A DNA stretch of 64,000 nucleotides, from NCBI RefSeq assembly GCF_029873635.1, contig NC_080423.1:106005988-106069987 (forward strand). Direction: 5' to 3'. The stretch is from Malania oleifera (taxonomy: Eukaryota; Streptophyta; Magnoliopsida; Santalales; Ximeniaceae). Below are positions 11,860 through 25,300 of the stretch, piece by piece. Position 1 is the stretch's first letter. Each line of letters begins with the position of its first letter. A program made the translations under genes and the position numbers. The notes below the pieces were generated by a model. It saw only the letters and a list, made by a program, of their open reading frames with translations. It was not told where the DNA came from and did no database searches.

Positions 11860-13340
11860 TCATCGCCCTCATCTAGTATTGCTTGTGATAATTGATATCT
11901 AGTTTTTTCTTTAAAAAAATAATAATAAGTTTGAAGATCTCACTCATATTCTCTCAAGATTTACTTAAAGAAATAAAAACTTGACAAGATTTTAGCTAGT
12001 CAAATATGAGTTTTTGAAGAGCCAAAATAAGATATAAATATAATCATGATCACAAAATTTTTACAGAAATATTTTGCCAAAGCAACTCAAACAAAATCCA
12101 TTTTTTTTAAATGCAATTATTAATCATACACACATAAAATCTTTATAAGCTTCGAATTGACAGAGTCAAGCATATGCTTATTTTTTACTTAAATCCAAAT
12201 TTTTTTATAAGTAAAAATAATTATGACTTCTTAGATAAATTTCAAATGAATAATTTAAGGGTTTCATCTGTCAATAATTTTTGACATCTAATTGATATGC
12301 AACATGAGATGAATTACTTCTTATTATATATGTGGCTCAAATCGCGTGTGATCTTCTAATAGACTAAAACAAACTTTCATTATAAAATGCATCTTCAAAT
12401 AATATTAACTAATTAGTATTTTTTGTATTATGAAATTATTTGTTTTGCTTCTAAGTATAAGGGTGGGTTTGGCTGTGGAAGATGCTTTTTATTTTTTATT
12501 TTTTATTTTCTCAAAAATTATAAAATTAGCATATTTTTTTAGCTTTTTGAGATTCTATTAAAAAGTTAGAAAATAAAGAATTTGTTTAAATGCGAAAAAA
12601 AATTTCATTTTGTATTTCTAGATTTTAAAATAAATACAGAAAGACAACCTATTTTTCTAATTTTCTAAAAGATTATTGGAGGTTATAACTAAAGTCATAG
12701 ATTTTGAGACTTGAATTTTAGATTTGTGTGTATTTAGAAGAAACTTTATGCATAATCCAAACATATTGAAGTATGATCTCTGAATTCCATGCTTCCATAC
12801 ACAAAATAAGAGTTAGAAATTTAGAAAAATAATGAAAAGTTATTTCCCAAGTTCTATATGTAAATTAATAAAATTGAAAATAAGGTAGTATTTTTTGTTT
12901 TCATTTAAAAAATTAGAAATGATAAATTAAACTATTTTCACAAGAAAATGAAAAGTTATTTCCCATGCTTCATCGCTAGCGCTAATAATAAAAAAGGTCA
13001 CCATAGTAAATTATGAAGACCCAAATGGTAAAATGTTAATAAAACATTTATTTAAATTACCTTCTCAATTAGTATTTTAGGTATTTCATTAAGTATTTTG
13101 AAATTATGGTTTTCGTATACATTTCAACTTAATTAGTTCATTTAATAGAATTTCCTTTTAATTATATTTCTATTTTTAAATTTTTTCTTGAAAAGTTAGT
13201 ATTGAAAATATTGAGTTAGTTTCAGGAAAATAATTACTTTTTAATCATGCTCTCCTAAATTGTTTGAAAGTTCTTTTGATAGGAAATTGCATTTTTCACG
13301 CTCTCATAAATCTTTTTTTTATGTTGTGTGAAATTTTCGA
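11860..13340. other. AT-rich intergenic sequence, unit A
   Basis: No gene seen. Matches unit B 46110 onward, except that A lacks about 500 bp at 12945 present in B (about 47190-47705) and has no counterpart of the 1.4-kb tandem duplication found there. Confidence 0.6.
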
Positions 13341-14045
13341 GATAAAATATTCTTAAAAATGTTTTGAATTGACTCTAAATGTGTACCCATATTCCATCTA
13401 GCATATTCTGAATATTATTAGATGATAAAAATACAAATTATCAAAATAAAATTTTAATATGAATAGTCGTAAAAAGTGTGACAAGCATTAAATTTAGGTA
13501 TTTTTTTTAAGAACGCTTTTAACAACTATAGAAATTTATTAACTAAGAAACTCAATAATTTAAATATATAAAATATTCTTGCAAATGTTTTGGATATACT
13601 TCAAATGTATCCACATATTTTATCTAACATATTATGAATATTATTATATGATAATTTACAAAATATTAAAATTTAATTTGAATATGAGTAGTCTTAAAAA
13701 GTGTGACGAGCATTTAGTTTAGGTGTTTTTCTTGACGAACACATTTCCCAACTATAGAAATTTATTTACTAAGAAATCCAATAATTTAAATATATTGATA
13801 TGTTGCATGAAATTTTTTGAGATAAAATCTCATTGAAAATCTTTGAATATACTCCAAGCGTACCCTCATATTTTTTCTAAATATTACTAGATAATAAATC
13901 ACAAAGCATCAAAATTGAATTTTAATATGAATAGTCTTAAAAAGCGTGATGAGCATTTAATTTAGGTATTTTTCTTGACGAATACATTTTCTTACTATAG
14001 AAATTTATTAACTAAGAAATTTAATAATTTAAATGCATTGATAAC
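13340..14045. repeat. Three diverged tandem repeats (about 235 bp) upstream of peptide gene 1
   Basis: Units near 13340-13565, 13566-13805 and 13806-14045. Each contains, in order, a GATAAAAT start, ATATACTTCAAATGTA-like text, a TATGAATATTATTA segment, GAATAGTCTTAAAAAGTGTGA, and CTATAGAAATTTATTAACTAAGAAA-type ends. Equivalent units lie before the other two peptide genes (about 49440-50110, and 54150-54590 with 54960-55235). Confidence 0.75.
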
Positions 14046-14268
14046 ATTTAACTAATTTAAGTTTGTTTTATTGCCATTAGAATATTTACCTAAAAAAATA
14101 ATAGAAAATGCACATTAAAGTTTTCATGTTATTATAGGGGGCCTAAAAAAGAAAGATTTTTCGTATCATCAATGACAACAAATAAGGAAAAAACTAATTA
14201 TAAAATGGAATAACAGTAAAAATATTAAGAATACAACAAGTGTCAATTTTTTGCAACTACTCCAACCC

Positions 14269-14276
14269 TATATAAA
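14269..14276 (+). promoter_or_regulatory. TATA box of peptide gene 1
   Basis: TATATAAA starting 66 bp before the ATG at 14335. The surrounding sequence, including ATGACAACAAATAAGG about 100 bp upstream, is conserved in all three peptide-gene copies. Confidence 0.75.
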
Positions 14277-14334
14277 CTTGCTCATACCTAAAATTTTCAT
14301 ATCAATTCATTTGTTGTCAAAAAATAAAAGCAAA

Positions 14335-14493
14335 ATGAGTTTCGACGCAACATTGAAGTTTTTCATCTCGATGGTCGATGGCTCCCTCCTCTTGAAGTAT
14401 TTCAAGACAAAAGATTTTTGTTTGAGAGGGCAGAAAGAAGAGTCTTTGCAGAAGAAGGTCCTTGTTCTTGACAGGTCAATGAAAAGCATTTGA
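14335..14493 (+). CDS. 52-residue conserved plant peptide, copy 1
   Basis: Single-exon ORF starting MSFDATLK. I do not recognise the family. The N-terminal half is fairly hydrophobic (MVDGSLLLKYF), the C-terminal half is charged and Lys-rich (KEESLQKKVLVL, then RSMK), with one Cys at residue 29. There is no clear cleavable signal peptide and net charge is positive. It starts at the first ATG after the TATA box; the longer reading frame upstream has no ATG. The stop is TGA at the codon where copies 2 and 3 have TAA and TAG. Against copy 3 I counted 11 synonymous and 11 amino-acid-changing codons, more silent change than drift would give. Followed on the other strand by the RING gene 3' end. 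Confidence 0.7.
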   Translation: MSFDATLKFFISMVDGSLLLKYFKTKDFCLRGQKEESLQKKVLVLDRSMKSI

Positions 14494-14499
14494 CTTGAG

Positions 14500-16100
14500 T
14501 AACAAACATGAATTTTGTAATAGTTTTATATATAAGTATATAGTTTTCAAAATTTATGTTGCTTTTTATTGTTTAATAAGAGCGATTATTCCAAACATTT
14601 AATAAAAATTGAATGATATGTAAGTGAGTTTTATGTTTTCTAAGGCATTTGTTTCTATATTATATGTCTTGACTATCAAAGCTGTTTTTGCTTATTTGTT
14701 GATTATCATCCAAATTTGAGATGAAAAAAATTGCAATACTAATTAGGGTTTTCATTGTCATAATTTTTTTATTGCGAAATACTTAATTTTCACCGCACAA
14801 TATTGTGTAATGTACAACATTTTTCAATGTTTTTTTTTTTAAACGAGGTTTGAGTTATTTGGATTATTATTTTAAAAATCTTAAATTCAATTCTTTTTCA
14901 CATCAAATACCGTGTCGCTAAGTATATTGAAAATAACTAATTAATGGGCTCTTGTGTTATATGTATATATGCATAGTAACGGAATAATTTCAAAAATAAA
15001 ATAAAATAAAAATAGAAAGACATTTAAATTTTATATTTAAGGGGAGAAAATACTGAAGAAAACAGTATATATTTCTCTTACACTGAAAATATCATCATCA
15101 CCAATACCATACTACGTTCTTATTTCTAGTTCCATTTCGCACAATACTGTTCTTACATTATATACATCAAACGTTTGGCTTAAAAAATTGTTTGAGGTGT
15201 AATCACGAGTTCAAGTTTTGTCTGTTAGATTTGAATTTGTATGTCGTATTTATCTAAATCTATTTAAATCTATAGTTAAGCACTCAAAATATTGATTAAT
15301 TAACTCACTCTTTCAGGAACGAAAAAGGAAAAATACACCACAGTTTTGTAGCGATATATATAAATCTAATTTAAAATTAAAACCAATCCACCCAGTAATG
15401 AACAATTTGAAAGTGGATTACTTCCTTAAACCATTTGGTGATGCATTAATCTTACACATTCATAATCTTAACGTTGAGGTAGAAGCACAAAACAACTTGG
15501 TTAATATTGTGGCAATGACCATTTGAAACCTAAATCAAATTAAGATCATAGAAAACCCAAGGGAGAAGGAAGAAAAAAAGTTCCAAGACCCACCTCTAAT
15601 GCCTACAACAAATTGAATGGAATCTCTTATGCATTCTTGAATGCAAAAGAAACTAAAAATATTTATAGCAAGCTTAGTGTTTGTTGAGAGTCTTCATCTT
15701 GAATCATGAGCTGTGCATAAACATGGCTTCTTAAATCATTGAGACTAATTTTTTGGCCAATACAAAAAAATCTAGATCAAAACTTGATTATCTAAAATGT
15801 AATTTTCCAATGCTTGCAAATTTTAAGTCTATTGAAATACTGCAATTAAATTATTGACACCCTAAATTCAAGAATTTGTAAAAGCAAGATTAACCCACCT
15901 TTTTCAGCATAAATACAGCCGTAAATCAATACATTTTAACCACAAGATAAAAAAATTTGGCGAACCATTAACACATTTAACTCTTCTTCTTTGGATCCAA
16001 ATCAAGTTTACACCAATAAGAAAGTACTGATAAGCGAAGAACTGAACGGTTCAAAAAGAAGAAAATAAAAACAAAGTATTATTAAATTTGCAAAGATTTG
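14500..16100. other. Convergent intergenic region, peptide gene 1 to RING 3' end
   Basis: No further gene seen. It should hold the 3' ends of both convergent genes. Up to about 15880 the sequence is closest to the first repeat of unit B (50600-52730), and from about 15907 to the second (57360 onward), a switch discussed under findings. Confidence 0.6.
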
Positions 16101-16101
16101 T

Positions 16102-16393
16102 TCAATTAGTCTCATTGGAGTCCTCTTCAAAGAAATACAAGTATGGAGCGAAGTGCTTGCGTTCATGGGATTCTCCTTCCTTATCCTCACTATTGATCTT
16201 GGGAGTTATCCAACCCAGCTGTTGCATATAAACTTCATCATAAGCTTCTATATTCAATCCTGAGGCAAGGAATAGTTCTATTTCATTGACAAACCGCTCT
16301 GCTCTTCCACTCAGAAAAGGCCTTGCAGCGTCTAAGACCAGAGACTCGAAGGTTTCTTGTTTTTCTTCAGGAGCACTTCTAAGTTGCTCATTT
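16102..16393 (-). CDS. RING gene exon 7 (C-terminal exon)
   Basis: Encodes residues 174-269 and the TGA stop. Acceptor TTATCCAG|A. Contains NEQLRSAPEEKQ, ARPFLSGRAERFVNEIELFL, NIEAYDEVYMQQLGW and an acidic end PYLYFFEEDSNETN. It is the only one of the three exon 7 copies in the window without a frameshift (others at 57568-57858 and 52930-53223). Confidence 0.8.
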
Positions 16394-19300
16394 CTGGATA
16401 ATTGAAGAGTGTAAATCCAATAGCAAAATAATTATAATGGAAAAATGATTCAGTGTTCGCAATATCCTTCACAATTTTTATTGATAGTTTTAATGCCAAA
16501 CTTTAGCATATAACACTATCCAGCAGAATTCAACAGACAATGATTTAAATTTTAATTCATTTTTTAAGGCATGTTATAATAGTAAAGATGCTTCAATTTT
16601 GGATGCATGTTAGAATGCAACTTATTACCTTCTCCTGAATGAGTCAATCACACCAAGTACATGATGCACAATGATGTCAACATCTTCCTCCTACATAGAA
16701 ATATTACGTCAACCATGTAGTTCCGTAACATGAAAGGGAAATCTTACCACATTCAGCTAAAACATGCAGGCATCCTAAAAATGGGTTTAAATTGATCAAA
16801 TATTTTGTAATTGGCAAAATCAGAAGGAAATCAAAAAATCTTGACTACAGGATCTTTATTTCTCCTAAGAAGCATTTTATGCAATTCATTAGAACACCAA
16901 GAGTTTGTGGTTAGGATGTTGAACGTGTAGGTCCAATCCCACCAGAGGAGGTACTGAAAGCCAACATCCCTTTTGTAAGCTTTCTAGTATGGTCCATCTG
17001 TTTTCCAAAGTGAAACCAAGGAAAAGAGTATTAGTTGAGGGTATATTATGGCTTGACACATACTAATTTGACTCCGTATGTGGTAGATGGAGGAAGTTCT
17101 AATGCCAAAAAAAAAGGCCCATATGCCGTTCTTGGATGAGTTCCAATAAGAACACAACATTATCCCATGCAAAGCTGGCTAATAGAAAAATGCACCTAGA
17201 GAAAAAGATGCACGCCTATGAGCAGATGTATTTGCTCTACTACTGGGCTCATTTCTGTTTCTGTAGGGGAGGTGAATTAATGCAAGGGGTGCAAGTATCA
17301 TTATATTTTTGTATGTGCAAGGGTCCATGTTAATTTGTCAAACCTCGTTTGTGTAGTTTGCTAAAGTTTCTTTCAGTTTACTAGTGACTTTGTCAATACC
17401 CTTTTGCCTTCTCCAGATTAAAATTTTTTTTTTTATTACTTGTAAAATTTTTATCAGTTTCATTTGTGATTTTTATTTACTTTTTCTTCTTACTTTAGTT
17501 GTTAGACAAATGGCCCATCCATTAAATATGATTTTATTTTCATTAAACACCATAAACTTCACATTTTTATTATTTTTTATTGGTTAATTCCCTTAAAAGC
17601 ATAAATTTCAAATTTTCATTAATTTTTTCTTCATTTCTCCCCTTATTTTTTTAAAGAAAGCATACACATGATTTTTTATTGTTATAAAGTTAATTTTTTA
17701 AAAAAATTTCTTGAATTCTTATACTATTTTTTCCAATATTTTAAAAGGCTAAGGCGTAAGGTGAGGCGTTTTAACCCTTACGAGGCAAGGTGTAAGCCTT
17801 GAGGAGTTGGGGGCAAAAGCCTTTTGAGAATTTGTTTTTTAGATAAAAATATGTTAAATAAATTATATATTTAAAATGAAGTAAAAATTAATAAAATCAC
17901 AAATATAATGTAAAAAATAAAAACTAGATGTACTATGCAAAAATACTAGTTGGCCATTCAAAAATTGCTAACTTGAATAGGTGACATAAATCATGACAAG
18001 AGATAGCGATACCATCAGAAAGTTCAAACTATTTTCATGATGTAAGATACAACTCTCAATTATTTTGAAAAGGTTGAGGTTCAGGAGTTTTAGAAATAAA
18101 CTCATATTATGACATTCATTTTATACAAACATGTAGTTAAAATTTTCTAACCAATTCTAACTTGAGAATCACACACCCTAAATGCGTAAACCTCAACTAA
18201 AAAGGCACAAAAAGCGTTTTTTTTTTTGTAAAAAATGCATAAGCCTCAGCATAAGATGCATTAGCCTTTTAGGAATTTGGTATTTTAGATTGAGCCTCAA
18301 GGCGTTTTAGACATACCTTGCCTTGAGGCGAGCCTTGATTGAGCCTTTTAAAACACTGATTTTTTTTACTATATCTTAGCTGCCCAGGAGAGCAAATCAG
18401 TTATTTTCCTCAGAAGCCCCTTTGGAAAACAGCAGGTCCTTTGAAGGTTGCTATTCACCTGGGAGGCTGCTCTAGGGAAGATCCTCACCCTTGACAACCT
18501 TCAAATAAAGAGCTTCTCTATCAAGAATAGGTGTTTTGTGTGCGAAGCGGAATTGGAGAACCACATCCTTATTCTTCGTTGCCCCTGGACCACGAATCTC
18601 TGGAACTTGATCATTTCCATGGTCAAACAGAAACAGATCACTGCAGCTTCAGGCGAGGGTAAAATTTGAACTTCTAAAGGGATCTGTTCCACAAGTTCAA
18701 AAGGAGAGCTCTTTCCCTTGTCCCCCTCCCTATTTTTTGGGTGACTTGGAAAGAAAGGAACAGAAGGGCTTTCGATGCAACAGTCCTTCTCTGCAGGCTG
18801 TCATGGAAAACTGGTTATGTATGATCTCTAAGCATAGTGAGGTGCTAGGGAGGGACTTCTGTTATTCTTGACTCCCTGGATGTACTTCAGTGACCGGTGC
18901 ATTGTTTTTGTTATTTGTTGTTTTTGCTGTACTTGAATGGCATCTTCTTGATGCCCTGTCTTTTTCAAATAATATTTCTTTGCTGATCTCCCCCCAAGAC
19001 CAAAAGAAAATCTCTCACAACTCTCTTGAAGTCTCAATATTCCTAGCTAATCCTACTAAGATTTTAAAAATAGACAAGTAAATAAACAGGGATACTAGAA
19101 AGACAAACTTGAATGAGAATGATGCAACCACCTAAAAGAAAATAAAGCACCCTTCGACCCATCCAAACACTTAGACAACTTCTCCACCACAAGATCCCAA
19201 GAACCCACAGACCAAGGATTAGCACCCAACGAACCCTGAATAAGTCAAGAGGTCAATCTATAATATCACATCCAGCTAAAGAAGCCAACTCCAAACATCT

Positions 19301-22300
19301 AGTATCACTTAAATTAATACCAGCAGTTCCACTCTTCCCCAAATCAACCTCTTAAACAAAACCTGCTCAAAAAAGGGTACTATTAAAAAAAGACTCCCCA
19401 TGATCTGGTAAGAAAAAAATAGTGTTCTCAGCAAATTGAAGATGAGATACCATAACCCCTTCAGTCCCCACCCTAATCTCTCTTATAAACCCTAGACATA
19501 ATCGCCCTTACTTTACTCTCTACAAAAAGCCAAGTTATCTGGGCTAGGAATATGGTTCAATTCCAAACCCTCAATCAAAGCCCAACAGATATCACCTTCG
19601 ATAAAATTATTAGCAAAAAAATGTGTAATCTCATTGGTGATCAAACAAGAATCAGAAGTAACCTGCCCTCCTCCCAACTACCCCCAGAAGTACCAATTCC
19701 CTAATCAAGTTCATTAAATCCTCCCTAATAATAAAAATCCATATTTAAAACATTCAGAACAGGAGCCTGGTCCCTCTCCCTCTCCATCCCTACACAACTG
19801 CCTCACTTCACTATCCTCAAAGGCCTCCCCAACCAAGTTACCTGGGCACAAAAAATAGGATTCCATTCCAAACCATCAAGGCATCAATCATAGGCCTACA
19901 AACATCCCTTCAACAAAAAGATTGGCAAAAAATTTTCTAGTCTCATCAGCAGTCAAACTAGAATCAGAAGCAACGCCCCCCCACGCCCCCCGGGCACGCG
20001 TGGCGAGTCCTTGGGCAGATTAACCAACCTATGAAAAATTTGGAATTGTAATCTCTCCCAACACATTTTAACCTTTTCTTTTGCCTCCCATTCCTCACTT
20101 CCCAAAAAATCAGTGCTTCTAACTCATTTTTGAAACACCTCCTCGTACTCCAAAAGCCTCCCTTTCTTTTACCTATCCAACATATCAAGCTCCCCTAGAA
20201 AGCTAGTCTTCTTAGCACTATTGACCCCAAACTTCAATATTCCACTACTTCAACACCTCTTTAAGACGTTTAAGCTTTTCATGAACCTAAACCTTCCTAA
20301 CCCCTCTCATAATGCTCAGTCCAAGAACTCGTAACCAACGATTAAGAAGACCAATGATAAAGCCACATGTTTTAAAACCCAAATAGAGTGGAAACATTTA
20401 ACCTTGCTGGACTTAACAAAAGGAAAACGTCTCACAACGGTCTTAACAATGCAACTTGAGAAGGATGGGAGATTTGTCTTCCCATTCACTATAAAACAAG
20501 AACCAAACCAACTAGCAATTGCTCTTGCTCCACCCACTAACCAAAGAATAAAGCATTATCCCTAAGAAAATCTCTCAAACCATACTCCCTGATAAACTTA
20601 TCAACATACTGCAAACCTAATGTAAATACAACCTCATATGAATCTGTGCGCTAAGCAAATAAAAGAATTTCACAAAAATCCCCAGAAATCGATCTATACC
20701 CTAAAATACCATATACAGCACAACAAGAAGATTCAGTTTCAGCACGACATTCATATGATCCCATATAAACTACGGGTCATGAGGTAACAAAAAACAATGA
20801 CACAAGAGAACAAAAACTAATGAACACAAGCACCTGAGTTAAAGCTTGGATTTCCCTTTCCAACCAATTGTGGAGCCACTGATTTTGTTGAAGATATTTA
20901 TGCGACGTCCAATACCGTGAGACATTGAATTTATCATTTAAGACACCTGATTCAACAGATAAATAACTGAAAAAGGTAGAGAAAACAGTTGGTTTGTCAA
21001 GAAACAACAAAGTAGAAAGCCAATAAGAAGAAAACCAACAAAGAATAAAACTGTAGAGCAGCATGATACCTGATTCAGTGTAGTAGCACTGCAATCTATA
21101 CCTTTGGGCTTTTGAAAGGGAAAAACTGTAGCTGCCATCAATGAGAAGTAAAATTGAACAGCATCTAATAAATATGCAGGGTAAATCAAGTAAAATAAAT
21201 TGACAGTTTACCATACTTATTTCCAATATCCTGGTTAACATAATGTCGTTGGAAAGAGCTTCCATCATACCCATGTATGATAGAAAAATTTTCTGTCTGC
21301 AAATTAGTCAAAATGATTAATCACTTAACTCACAAGGACAGAAGTGCTAAAGATGAATACTAAATTCCACTTAAAAGGAAAATTTACCAAAGCAAACTAA
21401 AAGTACAGTTCAAACATGATTCAGATAGAATCCAAAGGTACTTTGAAATGATGAATTTTCATAATAAGCATATGTATTTTAAAAATGCATCAACTGGCAA
21501 ACACATTACATGAAAAACATCAAACTAAAACCTTGTATCATTAGAATTTTAGCATTCCAGAACAAAAATGTATCACGTCTCAGAACAACTCAACCAGTAT
21601 GTGGTTTGCTAGGGCGTTGATGTTTTCTGGTAAATATAGCTCAGACCTCCAATACTCATCCTCATCCTCTTTTCATGCTGCATTGCATGCATTTTGAATC
21701 ATATATTAAGTGTGTTTTCTGTTGGACATTTTGCATAATGACTCAAATCTAAGTTTCCTAATATACATTTCATAAGGGTAGAAAATTTGGAACCAACCAC
21801 AAATTAGTCAAATTGATGCGAAATTTGTGCGTTCTCTCATTTAAATATGAAAATTATCGTGGTCATGAATAATTTTGCTTGTGAGCCAATCATTGTATGC
21901 CACTTTTATGTTTTACAGCACTCAATTACTGCCAAGTCGAGCACAAGCATTTAAAACTTAAAAAATGATCATGAAGGAGAATCAAACTATTGCCGTGTGA
22001 AAGGATTAAGCTCCTACCAGCATGCCAAGGCATTTCACTATGTTAATCATTAACACATTTTCCACGGCTGTCAAACTCCCGTTTTAAGGAATGTTGAGAA
22101 GTCAATTCTTATTTCAAGGAGTGTTTCAAGCACATGACGTCATTTTATGTCTTTATCCTTATAAATAAACAATTTTAAAAAGGATGCTTTTGAAATCAAA
22201 AGGCCGGGCAAAGTTTGGATTTCCTCTTTCTAATAGTATATGTGTGAAAGAGACAAAGAAGTGTTGCAATAATTTAAAATAATTAAATAATTATACATAA

Positions 22301-25300
22301 AAATATTATTATATGCATACTTTGGAGGCACCTTCAATCCCACAATCTTTTAAATCCAGCTGCTCCCACACACTCACTTTTGCTTAATAAATTAGTTACC
22401 TAGGTTGAGGGTTCTGAAGCAACATTGTAAACTTTTTAGAATAAGTCTAGTAAAAGCACAGAATTTTGATACAACCACATATTGAGATGCATGGCCACAC
22501 GGTGATTACTGTCACCTATTACCTACTATCGCACCAATCAACCCCATCCACCTTTGTCAATAGCTTCCAATATATGAATCCTAGAATCACCCGAATCCCC
22601 AATATCAAGAATAAGAATTCCTAAACACCACTTGACCCCAACTCAACACTAATCCAATACCCATCATTTTGATCTCAGCCATCTCCACCAAATCCCTCAA
22701 TCATGTCTCATTGAGCCCTAATCCCTACTTAAACCCTAAATCCCACACCTCAAAATCAAACCTAAGCACCATCAAGACTACAAGTCCACTGGACAGGTAT
22801 AGTTGTCCTGCCATGTTAAAGCTGCTGAAAATTCCCTCTTGTAAATGTACCCGTCACAAGGATCCTTTTGTCGTCTAACATAAATTGGAAAACTGACGCC
22901 CCTTGACATTCAGAAGCTCAAGCCCCATTCTGTAGTACATGATCTTTGCCGGTTGTTTTTCTTATCCGAAAAAAAGAAATATTATTAAGAAAGAAAAATG
23001 AAGAAGGAGAATATGGAATTGTCTAAGGGGGGGGGGGGGGGGAAGGATCACGATCGATACTAAACAACCAGCGAATCACGTTGAACATCCTCAAAACACA
23101 TTCCCTTGAAACAACCTGCAGCAACAGCCCATTCCAAATTTGGATCTTTTCCGAAACCAAAAATACATCATCTTTGCCAGTTGTTAATGAATGACATTCT
23201 GGGTCAATGCAACAAGGCCCAGAGGCCCCAGCCCTTCCTCCATCCCTTGTGTGCTAGTGCATCGCATCTTCAACCCAAAATTCATCTGGAAGACCTTATA
23301 ACCAGTCCATTTATTCACATATGAATCAATCCATCCAAACCTTTTTAACTTTTTTATTCCATTATTTTAACCCACTTCATAACAATCAAACCACCTAAGC
23401 CTAAATTACTCTTCGACCCATACCAACCTGCAGAGCATATTGCACATTATACCCTTCCTTTACGCAAGGATACAAACTTGCAAGGTTTGCAATTTCAACT
23501 TAAATTGCTATCACTGCCGGTGCCATCATTGCACTATCACCTTCACTAATGCAGCCATTACCATCATACGTAACCTACCATTGCACCAATCAACCCCATC
23601 TACCACTATCGATGGCTCCAATCTCCAAAATCCTCATATCTCCCAAATCCTCAGGAATCCCAAAATCCCAATTTGAACCCTACTCGACATCAATCCAATA
23701 CACATCACCTTGGTCTCAATCAATTGAATATTACTCCTAATCATCACCAAACTAATTCCTCAACCATGTTTGATGATGTAGGACAAACATCAGACAACTT
23801 GATTTTCCAAAAAAAAAAATTATAAACAAGGGCCTTATTATAGGCTTACGATGCTTGGAAACGAGGCAACTAATTTAAGATGCCAAAATAAATCAAAACA
23901 GTAGTTTCTTAGAAAAATGAAATGCTAGGAAACCTGAAAAACTAAAATAATAATTCCTTAAATGATAATACCATAGAATTTTGAAATAAAATGCCAGAAT
24001 TTGAAAAAAGAAAATAGAAACAAAATCCTCCATGTTGACTGCATCCTCTCCCAAGAACTCAATCTCCAGTTAAAACTGTGTGCAATAGACACACAAACTG
24101 AATATTCTAGTGCACTTACAATCTTATCATCAAAGGGGTTCTTACTATGCATAGGCTCAAGGCCCAAATCTTCAATATTCTACTATGGTAACATGAGACT
24201 TTCTACAAAAATTGTCATAAAATCCTTTCTACCCACGATTATGGCAGTCAACCCAAAAGCATTCAACCCGCTTAGAATTCAGGTGGCTAGGGAGGGGCAG
24301 GAGGTGGTTCATGTTGAATGGACAGTCTTACAAGTGTCCTTCCAATACTTATCTTTTTCTCAGCATTCCTAGCAAAGGCAGCAGCTTGATCTGTGGAATT
24401 CATAGGATTCTAGCTCAATGCATCAAAATCAATGCATCAAAAGATTTTAATGCAGGAGCCAATGTCCAGTATCTTAATTCTCAAACCCAATCTGCCTAAA
24501 ACCTAATACATAAGGGCCTTTTATAAGCTTGAAGGGAAAGGCAACTAAACTGAAACCTAATTAAATCAAAATATAAGTTTCTTAAATAAAAATAATAATG
24601 ACTTAAGAGTCTTGAAGATATTCCTAACAACAATATCATAAACAAAAACAAGAAATAAAAATAAAATCCTCCATAAGCTGGCTACATCAACCGCATCATG
24701 CAAGACCAAACATTCAACAACTTCATTCTCAATTCCAATCTCCCTAAAACCTAATAAGAGCAGGCATTTTGTAGGCTTACAATGCTTGAAAGGAAAGGTA
24801 ACTGAATTAAAACCTAATTAAATCAAAATAATAGTTTCATAAATAAGAAAATGACCTAGAATCTTGGAGATATAACCCTAATAGCAATATCATAAATAAA
24901 TAGAATCCTCCATATGCCAGCTGCTTCCCCTTTCATAGGAATCCAAGGAAAAAGAATTAATATTGGGATGATATTTGCAAGAAGATAATAGCTTTAACTA
25001 AGCAAGCCCATGCCCCTACCGAGCCCTCCGATCTAAATGTGTTAGCATTTTGATGTACACAAGGAGGGGTCAGACCATGCCATAGGTGGTGTGCCAGCAC
25101 AATAAGGTAATCCAATCCCATACGAAAGCTGAGAGCTCAATGAGACAAAGGCACAGTCCAATAGAAGGATATGACAACAACGGAGCACTACTTGAGAATG
25201 CACAGGCAAATCAACGGTTGTGGTGAAACCCAAAAAAAATGTGGCAACAATTGACCTCCTAACCGGTAAAAAACACATGCCAAAAGAGGACAAAGAGTAG

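Larger units (their letters stand above)
1867..22440 (+). repeat. Segmental duplication, unit A
   Basis: Aligns directly with 31841-64000 in the same orientation. The left edge is abrupt: from about 1867 both units read the same sequence, while to the left unit A has a plus-strand LINE endonuclease fragment and unit B a different LINE fragment. Shared content in order: LINE pieces, RING exon 1, an old solo LTR, a peptide gene, RING exons 7 to 3, a MITE and two more LINE pieces. Unit A lacks four blocks present in B (solo LTRs at 32206, 39680 and 43481, and a 711-bp block at 36938) and has one solo LTR of its own at 9497. Identity by eye is about 97 % near the RING exons and lower in AT-rich stretches. 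Confidence 0.95.

Noticed and set aside
14251-14493. 80-codon version of the peptide gene starting at 14251
   Set aside because: That start is a TTG lying upstream of the TATA box. The first ATG after the TATA box gives the 52-residue form conserved in all copies.
20777-21274. 165-codon open frame on the minus strand
   Set aside because: It reads exons 4 and 5 together with the stop-free intron 4 and flanking intron sequence; it is not an independent gene. The retained-intron idea is kept as a finding.
24001-24372. 123-codon plus-strand frame
   Set aside because: No family resemblance; it overlaps diverged non-coding repeats in RING intron 2.
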